Assembly (NCBI RefSeq): GCF_019976975.1
Contig: NZ_AP024630.1
Location: 2,480,001 to 2,544,000 of the forward strand
Source of the DNA: Arthrobacter sp. NtRootA1
GTDB lineage: Bacteria > Actinomycetota > Actinomycetes > Actinomycetales > Micrococcaceae
Direction of reading: 5' to 3'
Length of the DNA stretch: 64,000 nt
Part shown: piece after piece, positions 15,262-23,685 of the stretch
Numbering within the stretch: position 1 is the first letter of the stretch
Layout: each line of letters begins with the position of its first letter
Notes under the pieces: model-generated
The model's input: the letters and a program-made list of their open reading frames with translations, nothing else
What the model was told of the DNA's origin: nothing
Database searches by the model: none
Position numbers and translations under genes: made by a program

Positions 15262-16968
15262 TCATTCGTCGGTGGGGCCTGAGGTGGGGGCCGGGTTGGA
15301 TTCAAGGGCCGGGCCGTGGGTTCGGGTGGCACGCGCGGTGGCCGCGCGGGCGACGTGGCTGCGTGCGTGCTCCACTGCCGGGGCCAGTTCGGTGAAGAGG
15401 TGTTTGTGGTGGCGCAGGGATTCCAGGACTCCTACCCGGGTGAGGAGGCGAAGGTGGCGGTCCTGGATGCCTTTGATGAGGACGGTGATCCCTCGCCGTT
15501 CAAGGGCATTAACGATCTCGGTGATGACCCTGGCACCGGTCGCGTCCAGGGTCTGTAGCTGTGACATGCGGATGATGACGACGTCGACGTTCTGGATCGC
15601 GCTGACCCGGTCCAGGACGCGTTCGGCGGCGGCAAAGAAGAGGGCTCCGTCGAGCCTGAAGATGGCGATATGCTCGTCCCCGTCGTGGACCGGGCCGGGG
15701 ATTTCCTCCCGGTGGACGCCGCTGGAGCGAACCAAGGAGCGCAGGGCAAAGAAGGAAGCGACGGCGATGCCGATCTCCACGGCCTCGATCAGGTCAAAGG
15801 ACACAGTAATGAGCGCGGTGACGAAAAACACGACCGTGTCCGCCCTGGTCGATCCGATCACGGCGCGCAGCGCGGCGGGCGAGACCATGCGGGTCGCGGT
15901 GACCATCAGCACCCCTGCAAGGGCGGCAAGCGGAATGCGGGAAACCGGGCCGGTGGCCAGGTACACCACGGCCAACAGGAGGAGGGCATGGGTGATGGCG
16001 GCCAGGCGTGTCCTGCCGCCCGAGCGGATGTTCACCGCGGTGCGGGCGATGGCTCCGGTGGCTGGCATGCCACCGAAGAAGCCGGACGCCACGGAGGCCA
16101 GGCCCTGGCCCAAAAGTTCACGGTCCGCGTCGTAGGGGCCCGTATCGGAGATCGAGGCGGCAACCCGCGCCGAGAGTAGAGACTCGATCGCCGCGAGGGC
16201 CGCAATCGTCGCCGCCGGTCTGGCCAAGGTTGCCAGTGTCGCCCAGTCCAAGGAAGGAATGACAGGGGAAGGCAGGCTCTGGGGCAGGATGCCGATCCTC
16301 GCCACCGGAAGATCCAGGACTTGCGCCGTGACACTGGCCACAATAATAGCGATAAGAGAGGCGGGAATCCGGGGATGGATCCGCGGTGCCGCAACCATGA
16401 TCAGCACCACCACCGCAACTAGCGCGGCCGGAGCCAAGGCAGAGGCAGCAGAAACTGTTCCGAGGGCCTGGAAGGCCGAGACTGCGGCATTGCCGCTGGA
16501 CCCGGAACCAGACCCGAACGCTGCGGGAACCTGCTGGAGAAAGATAATCGCGGCGATACCGACCGTGAACCCCTCAATCACCGGCCAAGGCAGCAACGTA
16601 ACCACCCGGCCGAGCTTGAGCAGCCCCGCAGCAAGCACGATCACCCCGGCCATGACGGAGACCGCCGCCAAGGCGCCGAGCCCATGAGCGGCGATGACCG
16701 GGCCAAGGACCACGACCATGGCGCCCGTGGGTCCAGAGACTTGGATATTGGACCCTCCGAATAACGCCGCGATCACGCCCGCAACGACGGCGGTGATCAG
16801 GCCGCTCGCCGCGCCCGCGCCCGAGCTGACCCCGAATGCCAACGCCAACGGCAGGGCTACGATGCCCACGGTGACACCGGCAACCAGATCCCCCTTCCAG
16901 GTGCGCGGGAGTTCGGCATAGTCTTGCCGGCCAGGCAGCAATGCCAAGCCTGCGGCGAAAACCTTCAC
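15262..16968 (-). CDS. SulP-family anion transporter with STAS domain
   Basis: The protein is 568 aa. An N-terminal SulP membrane domain has about 10-12 segments (GDLVAGVTVGIVALPLALAF; QVSGPTGAMVVVLGP; ELLGQGLASVASGFFGGMP). It is followed by a cytoplasmic STAS domain (about 430-545; IFRLDGALFFAAAE, then LQTLDATGARVI). The family moves sulfate, bicarbonate or other anions. The GTG start overlaps the ArsR stop as GTGA, so the pair is translationally coupled and probably ArsR-controlled. Confidence 0.92.
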   Translation of the reverse strand: MKVFAAGLALLPGRQDYAELPRTWKGDLVAGVTVGIVALPLALAFGVSSGAGAASGLITAVVAGVIAALFGGSNIQVSGPTGAMVVVLGPVIAAHGLGALAAVSVMAGVIVLAAGLLKLGRVVTLLPWPVIEGFTVGIAAIIFLQQVPAAFGSGSGSSGNAAVSAFQALGTVSAASALAPAALVAVVVLIMVAAPRIHPRIPASLIAIIVASVTAQVLDLPVARIGILPQSLPSPVIPSLDWATLATLARPAATIAALAAIESLLSARVAASISDTGPYDADRELLGQGLASVASGFFGGMPATGAIARTAVNIRSGGRTRLAAITHALLLLAVVYLATGPVSRIPLAALAGVLMVTATRMVSPAALRAVIGSTRADTVVFFVTALITVSFDLIEAVEIGIAVASFFALRSLVRSSGVHREEIPGPVHDGDEHIAIFRLDGALFFAAAERVLDRVSAIQNVDVVIIRMSQLQTLDATGARVITEIVNALERRGITVLIKGIQDRHLRLLTRVGVLESLRHHKHLFTELAPAVEHARSHVARAATARATRTHGPALESNPAPTSGPTDE

Positions 16969-17348
16969 CGCGTGCTGGCTTCAGCAGCGGACCCGCGGGA
17001 CACTTCCTGGGACGACTCGAGCTGATCCCGCGTCGTGCGCAGCATGTCGTTCAGCAAAAGCCTCGCCACCGAAAGCAGCTCGGCGACCTGCGGATACGCC
17101 AGCGAATAGAACATTTGCAACGCCCGGCGCTCACCTGTGACCAGATGATAGCGGCGCAACACCATCAAGTGCTGGGACAGGTGCGAGGCCTCCAGTCCTG
17201 TTGCAGCCAGCATCTCCGTCACCGACACCTCAGGGGCAGCCGACAACAACTCCAGCACCCGGATCCGGACCGGATGGGCCAGACCCTTGAACAGATTGGC
17301 CTTCACCTCATACAAGGGCGCCCGAAAATCCGAAAAGGTTTCCACCAT
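16965..17348 (-). CDS. ArsR/SmtB-family regulator
   Basis: The protein is 127 aa with a winged helix: KANLFKGLAHPVRIRVLELL, then SVTEMLAATGLEASHLSQHL. The start has AAGGAG 4-5 nt upstream. No metal-binding cysteine motif (CxC) is visible, so the signal may not be a metal. It heads an operon with the SulP transporter (4-nt overlap). An AT-rich promoter lies directly upstream and is a likely autoregulation site. Confidence 0.88.
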   Translation of the reverse strand: MVETFSDFRAPLYEVKANLFKGLAHPVRIRVLELLSAAPEVSVTEMLAATGLEASHLSQHLMVLRRYHLVTGERRALQMFYSLAYPQVAELLSVARLLLNDMLRTTRDQLESSQEVSRGSAAEASTR

Positions 17349-17380
17349 TGACTCCTTGTTCGCCGCATCTGTATTTGACT

Positions 17381-17410
17381 ATTTTATGGATCCATCATTC
17401 AGGATTGCAA
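17381..17410 (-). promoter_or_regulatory. Predicted promoter of arsR-sulP
   Basis: On the minus strand TTGCAA (17410-17405) and TAAAAT (17386-17381) are separated by 18 nt. They sit about 33 nt before the ArsR start in an unusually AT-rich patch. Confidence 0.5.
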
Positions 17411-17460
17411 GCGCGCGAATCGGATTATTGACGAGAACCTGGCATCAGGACCCGCGCAGG

Positions 17461-18330
17461 CTAGTCGCTCTCCGTAGTGTGTGCGGGTGGGATGACGATG
17501 GTGGGGCAGGGCAGATGAGTCAGGACGCCATGGACAGTCGAACCAAGCAACAGGCGGGAGAATCCTCCACGTCCGCGGCTTCCCACAACGAGCAGTCGTG
17601 CATTGGCAGCTGCGTCCACCAGGGCCCGCACTGGTTCCTTGTGAGGTTCCGAAACCCTGTTGATGGCCAGGTCGGGATAGGAGTTGCTCAGTCCGGCCCC
17701 CGTTTCAGATAGCACAATGCGCTCCTGTTCGCTGATCAACTGCCTGAGTTCCGCGGGCGCCAAACCGGCATCCGCGACCGGATCAGGTGCGTTGTAAGCA
17801 TGGAGCACAGTGAGTTCCTGGCCTTCGCGATCCGCCTCTGCGGCAGCGAAGGCAACGGCCCTGAGGGAGTGTTCCGAACCGTCCACGCCAACCACGATTC
17901 CGTGCCTGTCCTCATAGTCGTTTGCAGTCCCGACGACGGCCACGGGCCCCGAGGAGGCGCCCGCTATCTGCAGAGCCCGGTCTGTCATGGAACCGCCAAG
18001 ATGGGGGCTTCCCGAACCGATGACCATCAGGGAGGTCTTTCGGGCGTAATCACCAAGGGCCGCCGCCACACTTCCGGTGAGTAGTTCCGTGCTTGATTTG
18101 ACGTCGAAACGCTGACCTATGCGGGCCGCCGCAGCCTGAAGCAGTTTTTCGCCGGTTTGAGCGAGGGACGCCCTCCAGGAGCCGGGTTCTACAAGCCAGC
18201 GATCATCCACGACATGAAGGATTACGAGAGGTGCATGCTGCTTTTCGGCGCGCCGGCCAGCCCAAACCAGTGCGGCCTCGCTTTGGGTAGAGTCCTTTAC
18301 GCCGACGGCGATCGTGTGGTCATTGCTCAT
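17461..18330 (-). CDS. Universal stress protein, two Usp domains
   Basis: The protein is 289 aa. The first Usp domain (about 5-135) has a degenerate nucleotide motif (IGSGSPHLGGSMTDRALQ). The second (about 142-280) has the full ATP-binding pattern GSRGRGGFSRLLLGSTVHGV. Two-domain Usp proteins are typical DosR-regulon members in mycobacteria (e.g. Rv2623). It is last of a three-gene minus-strand run (19248 to 17461) led by a DevR-like box; the gap from the preceding gene is 40 nt. It closely resembles the Usp at 46846. Confidence 0.92.
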   Translation of the reverse strand: MSNDHTIAVGVKDSTQSEAALVWAGRRAEKQHAPLVILHVVDDRWLVEPGSWRASLAQTGEKLLQAAAARIGQRFDVKSSTELLTGSVAAALGDYARKTSLMVIGSGSPHLGGSMTDRALQIAGASSGPVAVVGTANDYEDRHGIVVGVDGSEHSLRAVAFAAAEADREGQELTVLHAYNAPDPVADAGLAPAELRQLISEQERIVLSETGAGLSNSYPDLAINRVSEPHKEPVRALVDAAANARLLVVGSRGRGGFSRLLLGSTVHGVLTHLPCPTIVIPPAHTTESD

Positions 18331-18370
18331 TGTTGTTGCCTGCTTTCGTCAAGTTGCAATCGACAGCCGT

Positions 18371-18757
18371 TCAGGCCATTTGCCTCGAGGATTCCAGAAT
18401 CCGGAGGTGGCATGGAACCCTCGCAGGATCCGCGGCCAAAGGCAGCATGCCGGTCCTGGAGACCTCCTTGAGTTCCTCCAGTGCCTCGGTCGTTATGCCG
18501 GCAAGGCTAAGATCCACGGAGATATCGACGCCGGGCACGGCTGCGTTGACCCGGCGCACCACCGCGAAGATGACGGGGATGCTCTGGCTGGTGATATGTC
18601 CGCGGACAATGATGCCTGCAGCCGGATAATCTGGCTCCAACTTGACCACCATCTGCAGTTTTCCGGTTCGTTGGGCCTGCCCCCGGTGAGCGTCGGATGG
18701 GTAACCCTGATGGAATCCGCGGTCACTCTTACGTGGTTTGTCCTGTCGAATCGCCAT
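18371..18757 (-). CDS. Conserved hypothetical protein, possibly STAS-like
   Basis: The protein is 128 aa from the ATG at 18757, two nt after the stop of the upstream gene; the frame is open further to 18811. The first about 50 residues are basic and probably disordered. The rest has an alternating strand/helix pattern (SVDLSLAGITTEALEELKEV) loosely like a STAS domain. I do not recognise a family. Its place between an effector-binding-domain gene and a Usp gene, behind a DevR-like box, suggests a stress role. Confidence 0.6.
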   Translation of the reverse strand: MAIRQDKPRKSDRGFHQGYPSDAHRGQAQRTGKLQMVVKLEPDYPAAGIIVRGHITSQSIPVIFAVVRRVNAAVPGVDISVDLSLAGITTEALEELKEVSRTGMLPLAADPARVPCHLRILESSRQMA

Positions 18758-18759
18758 GG

Positions 18760-19248
18760 TCAGCCTGCCCGCACTTCTCCGACCACGGGCCAGACGACGC
18801 GTGTCTGCCATTTGCCGGGGTCCGGTTCCCTTTCCGGGTCACTTAGGTAGAACTCCCACATCGTGTCCGAGGGCGTCATTCCTTCAGCACTCATCCGCTC
18901 GAGGATCAAGGCGTATGTCCTTTCCAGCGTGTCATAGGGACCCTTGTGGACGGCCTCGAAAGCGTCTGCCCCCGGCAGCAGGCCACTGATGACGTCCCCG
19001 GCAGCGGAGAAGTCCGGGGTCACGGGAAACCCTGCCTCAACATCCACTGTGTCGGTAGGCATGCCGTGGTACAGGGCAAAAGGAGGGCCTGTGGGGCTGG
19101 CGTGCTGGGCCTGGGCAGCGGCCATGACAGCACCGAAGGCACGGCCGAAGAACTCTGTCAGGTTGGCCATTGGCACGCGTTCGCGGAGCACCGCGGTGGG
19201 CTGCTCGGATGTCTTAATCATTCTCGGTTGCGGATCGATGGTGCTCAT
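18760..19248 (-). CDS. GyrI-like / AraC effector-binding domain protein
   Basis: The protein is 162 aa and consists of a stand-alone GyrI-like small-molecule-binding fold, without DNA-binding domain. Typical features are PPFALYHGMP, DVEAGFPV, KGPYDTLERTYALILERM and WEFYLSDPERE. Such domains bind hydrophobic cations or act as small hydrolases. It is first in its operon, with a DevR-like box whose edge is 36 nt from the start codon, so the mRNA may be leaderless. Confidence 0.83.
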   Translation of the reverse strand: MSTIDPQPRMIKTSEQPTAVLRERVPMANLTEFFGRAFGAVMAAAQAQHASPTGPPFALYHGMPTDTVDVEAGFPVTPDFSAAGDVISGLLPGADAFEAVHKGPYDTLERTYALILERMSAEGMTPSDTMWEFYLSDPEREPDPGKWQTRVVWPVVGEVRAG

Positions 19249-19283
19249 GTCTCCAGATTTCCCTGACGGTGCTGCAAACGACA

Positions 19284-19297
19284 GGGCCGAAGGACTC
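19284..19297 (-). promoter_or_regulatory. DevR/DosR-like box
   Basis: GGGCCGAAGGACTC. The edge is 36 nt from the start at 19248. A hexamer AAATCT fills -12 to -7 if transcription begins at the ATG. Confidence 0.6.
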
Positions 19298-19374
19298 TAA
19301 AACCTAAGCAGTGGACGCCAGTCCTTGGGATGACCCGTCGAAAAAGGCCACGGCATCGGGAGGAAGATCCGGGG

Positions 19375-20541
19375 TCACAGCGCCCGGCCCAGGCTTCGAA
19401 GCAAAATTCGGGCGCCCACGGCCAGCAGGACCACTGCCAATGCAACCAGGACACCCACACTTGGCATGATGTCGGCCAACGTTCCATCATGCCTTTGGAT
19501 GTCAGCGAGCGCCTCATAAGCCCAGCGATGCGGCGTTAAGCTGGATATCGTGTTTAGCGGTTCGGGGAAGAACTCGGGCGGCACCATGCACCCGCCCAAC
19601 CCGGCCAGTACCAGGCCCGCACCGATACCCAGACCTGTCGCCGCGCCGTCGTGATCCAGCAGTGAACCGATCACCATCGCCGCTGCGGCGGCCACAGCGC
19701 TGAATGCCGCCAGCACGAGGGCAGTGAGCCATAGGTTGCCCCAATCGACGCCGAACAGGAGGGCTGTCCCGATAAGGATGTAGATGCCCTGGACGACAGC
19801 GATCCCGAACCTGCCCAGCGCCAGGCCCGAGACCGCTTGGCGGGCCGACAACGGTGCTGCCAACGTGCGTGAAACAACGCCCAACCGCCGCGCCTGGATA
19901 AGCGCGACAGCTCCCGTCAGGGAACTGAGGAAAATGAACAGCAGCAGCTGCTGGGTAGCACCGAGGTCAAATTGCCCGAGTCCCCGGAATTCCTGGGAAA
20001 CGTCGCCGGTATCCACCAGATCGATGGTTGGGGCATGGACCTGCTCCTTTGACCGCTCCAGCGCGGCACGCGCTGCGTCGCCCGTCAGCCCTGCCTTCAT
20101 CAAGGCTGACAGTTGGCTTTGCCTGGAACTGACGATTTGGACGGATGCCCTCACCTTTTGGAGGGCCGCTTGTCCGGAGGCTTGCGATGCGGTCAGTACC
20201 TCCATGTGTGCCTGGACACCGTCGTCGAATGCTTGTGCCGCTTGCTCGCTGATGAAGAGCCCGACGTCGGTCCTTCCTCTGCTGATTTCCTCGCGTATCG
20301 CTTGGGGAGAGCCCGAATAGACCTGCAAACGATCTGAGGTCAGCTGTTCAGCGAGGGCCTTTTCCAGGGTGGTTCCCGCTCCACCCGCTATTGCTACACG
20401 TGTCGATGCGGCGCTGGATCCGAACTGGGACCCCAACAACAGGATCAGGAGCAACGGGAAGATGAAGACAAAGAAGATGTTCGACCGATCCCTCAGGAAA
20501 CGGCGAACTTCCAGGCCGGCTATGGCTGCAACGGGGCTCAT
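19375..20541 (-). CDS. ABC-2 type exporter permease
   Basis: The protein is 388 aa. An N-terminal membrane anchor (RFLRDRSNIFFVFIFPLLLI) is followed by a large external domain (about 45-195) and five C-terminal membrane segments; this is the ABC-2/DrrB-like layout. It overlaps the preceding permease by 4 nt (ATGA). With its neighbour and the ATPase at 21713 it should make a heterodimeric exporter. It is the last gene of the 13-gene run. Confidence 0.88.
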   Translation of the reverse strand: MSPVAAIAGLEVRRFLRDRSNIFFVFIFPLLLILLLGSQFGSSAASTRVAIAGGAGTTLEKALAEQLTSDRLQVYSGSPQAIREEISRGRTDVGLFISEQAAQAFDDGVQAHMEVLTASQASGQAALQKVRASVQIVSSRQSQLSALMKAGLTGDAARAALERSKEQVHAPTIDLVDTGDVSQEFRGLGQFDLGATQQLLLFIFLSSLTGAVALIQARRLGVVSRTLAAPLSARQAVSGLALGRFGIAVVQGIYILIGTALLFGVDWGNLWLTALVLAAFSAVAAAAAMVIGSLLDHDGAATGLGIGAGLVLAGLGGCMVPPEFFPEPLNTISSLTPHRWAYEALADIQRHDGTLADIMPSVGVLVALAVVLLAVGARILLRSLGRAL

Positions 20542-21710
20542 GCCGCTGCCCCGCGGTCAGGCAGGAAACGGGAAGCCAGAGTGCAAACCACCGCGAATCC
20601 CCACATGACAGCCAGGGGTGCGCCGATTTCAGCTATGCCCCCACCACCTGCGGATATGCCCAGCCCCCGGATGAATGCACCCACCGGATTCAGGTCCATG
20701 ATCGCGGCCATGAAGCCCGAGGACTGGATGGGGAAGAAGGCTCCACCGGCGATGCCCAGCACCATGGCAAGGATGGATTGGGCTACGTTCGCCTGTTCGG
20801 CCGTACGGACCAGCCGCGCAACGATGAACGTCAGGCTGGTAGCGGCTGCCGAAACCCCGGTTACCAGGAGCGCCACGATCAGTGGTGAACCGAAGTTCAC
20901 GCCGAAGAGGAAACTGCCGCTGGTGAGCAAGACAGCGCTGGCCACCACACCAAGCAGAAACCCGACCACCGCCTTTGCCGTGACGACCGTCCATGACGGT
21001 GCGGTGGTTGACCTTATCCTTGCCAAAGTTCCCTGCTCCCTCTCGGTCAGGAGTCCCAGGACTCCAAAGCCCACAGTAAACAGAAGGAACAGCCCTGTTT
21101 GGCCGGCCACCAGGCTGGCACGCAATGAGAGCTGCTCCGCCGGGGCGAATCCTTCTGCCAAGGCGAGCTGCGGCGGTCCGGCCGCGGACGTCCTGCCTGT
21201 TTCGGCCGCCTGTTCAGGGGAAAGCCCGGCGATCCGGCCTGCGATCGCGGTAACGGAACCGGCACTGAACTGGTCCACTATGCCGGTGACCACTGAAATC
21301 AAGACGCTCGTCTCCAACGGGGAGCCATTGCCCTCGATGAGGCGGATGGTGGTTTCCTCACCTGACGTCACAGCCGTGGTGAAATCCTCCGGAATCATTA
21401 TGCCCAGCGCGGCGCCGCCATTGCGCGTCTCCGGGCTGACTTCCTCGGCAGGCACACGGTGGATGGAAACGTCCATTGTCTCCAGGGAGTCGAGACTGTC
21501 CAGCAGAATGCTGCCGAGTTGTCCGTTGTCTTCGGACGCTGCAACGACCGTTGCGGGCTGTAGTTCAACGCTGTCGTTTCCCAGCCGGCCGAAGGTCAAA
21601 CTAAGGACGCCCATGAGGGCCAAGGGAACCAGCAACGAGAAGATGAGCACGGTTTTGTCCCGGAGCCGCTGACGGAAGTCGTTTCCGACCATGGTCACGA
21701 GGGCTCTCAC
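20538..21710 (-). CDS. ABC-2 type exporter permease
   Basis: The protein is 390 aa with the same layout as its downstream neighbour: an anchor helix (KTVLIFSLLVPLALMGVLS), an external domain (about 45-185) and five or so C-terminal segments with the family-typical LTEREQGTLARIRSTTAP loop. It starts 2 nt after the ATPase gene stop, suggesting strict co-expression. The exported substrate is unknown. Confidence 0.9.
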   Translation of the reverse strand: MRALVTMVGNDFRQRLRDKTVLIFSLLVPLALMGVLSLTFGRLGNDSVELQPATVVAASEDNGQLGSILLDSLDSLETMDVSIHRVPAEEVSPETRNGGAALGIMIPEDFTTAVTSGEETTIRLIEGNGSPLETSVLISVVTGIVDQFSAGSVTAIAGRIAGLSPEQAAETGRTSAAGPPQLALAEGFAPAEQLSLRASLVAGQTGLFLLFTVGFGVLGLLTEREQGTLARIRSTTAPSWTVVTAKAVVGFLLGVVASAVLLTSGSFLFGVNFGSPLIVALLVTGVSAAATSLTFIVARLVRTAEQANVAQSILAMVLGIAGGAFFPIQSSGFMAAIMDLNPVGAFIRGLGISAGGGGIAEIGAPLAVMWGFAVVCTLASRFLPDRGAAA

Positions 21711-21712
21711 GA

Positions 21713-22681
21713 TCAGTCCCTCAGGGCCTTGCCGGTCAAGTGAAGGAAGACAGACTCAAGGTCGGGGCGGGTTAATTCCACCGAGGTCACTGCCATGCCG
21801 GCGGTGGCGGCGTTCGTGATGATTGAGGCCAGGAGGGCGGGACCGTCCGTGACGGTGAGGGTCAGCCCTGAGAGTCCCCCTCCGCTGACCTGTTGGACGC
21901 CCGGCACGGTTCTTAGGGACTCTGCGGCTGCGACCATCCTTCCGGTGCCGATCAGGTTGATCCGGTCCACGCCTCCAGTCAGGGTGATGAGTTCATCCCT
22001 GGTTCCTTCTGCCTGGACCTTGCCTTGGTCCAGGATGGCAATCCGATCGCATAGCCGCTCAGCTTCCTCCATATAGTGCGTGGTGTAGAGGACTGCCGTT
22101 CCCTCCGTGGAGAGTTGCGCCACAGCTTCGAGGATCGAGTTCCGTGACTGCGGGTCCACACCCACGGTGGGTTCATCCAGGATCAACAAGAGGGGGCGGT
22201 GGAGCAGACCGACACCTATGTTCAGGCGTCGCTTCATTCCGCCGGAGTATTTCTTGGTCTGTTCGCGTGCCCGCTCGCCCAATCCAAGGAGGTCCAGGAC
22301 TAGGGCCACCCTTGACTTCAGGTCTTTGCGGCGGAGGCCTTGTAGCCGTCCGAAGAAGTTCAGGTTCTCCTCAGCCGTCAGGTCCGGGTAGATTGCGAGC
22401 TCCTGGGGCACAAGCCCTATATGCCGTTTGGCTCCTAGGCTGGACGGGCCCATCCGGATGTCGGTCACGTCTACTGAGCCGGAGTCGGGGGGAAACAGCC
22501 CGGCCACCATGGAAATGATGGTCGTCTTGCCCGCGCCATTGGGGCCCAGTAGCCCGTATGTTTCGCCGGGCCGGATCTGGAAAGAGACGTCGTCGACGGC
22601 GGTCAGGTCACCGAACCGCTTGACGAGGTTGCGCGCCGTAAGAGCCGTTCCAGTGAGAGGGGGTGCGGGTTCCCGCTCCAT
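21713..22681 (-). CDS. ABC exporter ATP-binding protein (DrrA-like)
   Basis: The protein is 322 aa. Walker A is GPNGAGKTT, signature YSGGMKRR, and Walker B LLLILDEPTVGVDPQ, followed by the H-loop TTHYMEEAE. The C-terminal extension (about 235-320) is usual in DrrA-type exporters. It powers the two permeases encoded immediately downstream. It follows a PPOX-like gene by 15 nt in the 13-gene run and could also be driven by the internal box at 23203. Confidence 0.94.
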   Translation of the reverse strand: MEREPAPPLTGTALTARNLVKRFGDLTAVDDVSFQIRPGETYGLLGPNGAGKTTIISMVAGLFPPDSGSVDVTDIRMGPSSLGAKRHIGLVPQELAIYPDLTAEENLNFFGRLQGLRRKDLKSRVALVLDLLGLGERAREQTKKYSGGMKRRLNIGVGLLHRPLLLILDEPTVGVDPQSRNSILEAVAQLSTEGTAVLYTTHYMEEAERLCDRIAILDQGKVQAEGTRDELITLTGGVDRINLIGTGRMVAAAESLRTVPGVQQVSGGGLSGLTLTVTDGPALLASIITNAATAGMAVTSVELTRPDLESVFLHLTGKALRD

Positions 22682-22696
22682 TGATCCCGGCCGGAC

Positions 22697-23167
22697 TTAT
22701 TCCAAGCCGGCGCGGGTAGCGTCGTCGAGCCGGGTTTGCAGCGACATGGGAGCCGAGAGATCAAACCGCCTGCCGGTGATGGACTGGGGAACTACCCGGT
22801 AGAGGAAGTCCTGGCCTACTCCTTGCCATGGGAAGAGAGAACGCCTGACTTCGTCCAAGGCGGGACCGCCCGACCCTGCCTCCCCGGCAACTCCTTTCAC
22901 TACGACGCTCCAGGCCATGCCGAACTCGGCGCTTACCGAGTCGGCTTCAAGCGCGACGACGGCGTCGTCTTCCATGGCCTGCTGCTTGGTCCCCATTCCG
23001 GTCCGAAAGACGATTGTCCGGTTGTCCACGGCGAAATTCACCGGAAAGATGTCAGGGTGGCCATCCACGATCACGGAGAGACGCCCAACATTCGTTTCAC
23101 CTAGAAGCCTCCAGCAATCATCGGCTTCGAGTACTTCTGCCTCAGGCACTATGTTCTTGTCGGTCAT
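22697..23167 (-). CDS. Pyridoxamine 5'-phosphate oxidase (PPOX)-fold protein
   Basis: The protein is 156 aa. It has the compact split-barrel pattern shared by six genes in this window: CWRLLGETNVGRLSV, GHPDIFPVNF, IVFRTGMGTK, AWSVVVKGVA and a C-terminal SITGRRF. Family members bind FMN or F420; the function of this group is not established. M. tuberculosis has DosR-controlled PPOX-like proteins. The start overlaps the upstream membrane-protein stop by 4 nt, and a DevR-like box lies 36 nt away. Confidence 0.87.
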   Translation of the reverse strand: MTDKNIVPEAEVLEADDCWRLLGETNVGRLSVIVDGHPDIFPVNFAVDNRTIVFRTGMGTKQQAMEDDAVVALEADSVSAEFGMAWSVVVKGVAGEAGSGGPALDEVRRSLFPWQGVGQDFLYRVVPQSITGRRFDLSAPMSLQTRLDDATRAGLE

Positions 23168-23676
23168 GCGGCGATCCTACGGCGGCACGGTTGCGCCCAA
23201 CAGGGCCCAAAGTCCTGCCGCGCGGTCCGTCCTGTCCCACCCCCCCGCATACCGTTTTGCCGGCCAAGTCCAGGAACGGCACCAAGGAGAAGGAGCAGCA
23301 GTCCCAGTTCTGCGAGGCCTGCACCGAAGTAGACGGCTTGCAACGCGCTGAACGGTATCAGGGACATCTGCACGAAGATCCATACCAGGATGGAGTAGGC
23401 AGCGATGGTGGTTGCCGGACTGGCCAAGGAACTGCGCCTGAGGAGCAGGACGAAGGCAGCCGTATGGAGGCCGCCCACGACGCATGCGAGCAGGATTCCG
23501 GGAACCAGGTATGTGCTGAAGGGAGAGCCCTCCAGGTACTCAGCCGGCAGTTGTATCTCGGCGGGCAGACCGAGGCGTTCCGGACCCAGCCAGGATCCAA
23601 GCGCCAGGGCCGCACCACCGGCAATGGATGTCATGGCTACAAAGCCAAGAACGATCAGAAGCAGCACAATGGTCAT
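23164..23676 (-). CDS. Four-helix membrane protein, unknown
   Basis: The protein is 170 aa with about four hydrophobic segments (1-30, 57-80, 88-107, 110-132) and a basic, low-complexity tail of about 35 residues. The tail is encoded by the stretch containing the DevR-like box at 23203, so the 3' end may be constrained by regulation rather than protein function. It lies 9 nt after the P-type ATPase. I do not recognise the family; an accessory role to the ATPase is possible. Confidence 0.65.
   Translation of the reverse strand: MTIVLLLIVLGFVAMTSIAGGAALALGSWLGPERLGLPAEIQLPAEYLEGSPFSTYLVPGILLACVVGGLHTAAFVLLLRRSSLASPATTIAAYSILVWIFVQMSLIPFSALQAVYFGAGLAELGLLLLLLGAVPGLGRQNGMRGGGTGRTARQDFGPCWAQPCRRRIAA
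23203..23216 (-). promoter_or_regulatory. DevR/DosR-like box inside an upstream gene
   Basis: GGGCCCAAAGTCCT. The edge is 36 nt from the PPOX start at 23167, and TAGGAT fills -12 to -7, the best -10 of the set. It would give an internal, leaderless promoter within the 13-gene run. Confidence 0.6.
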
Positions 23677-23685
23677 TTCTTCCTC

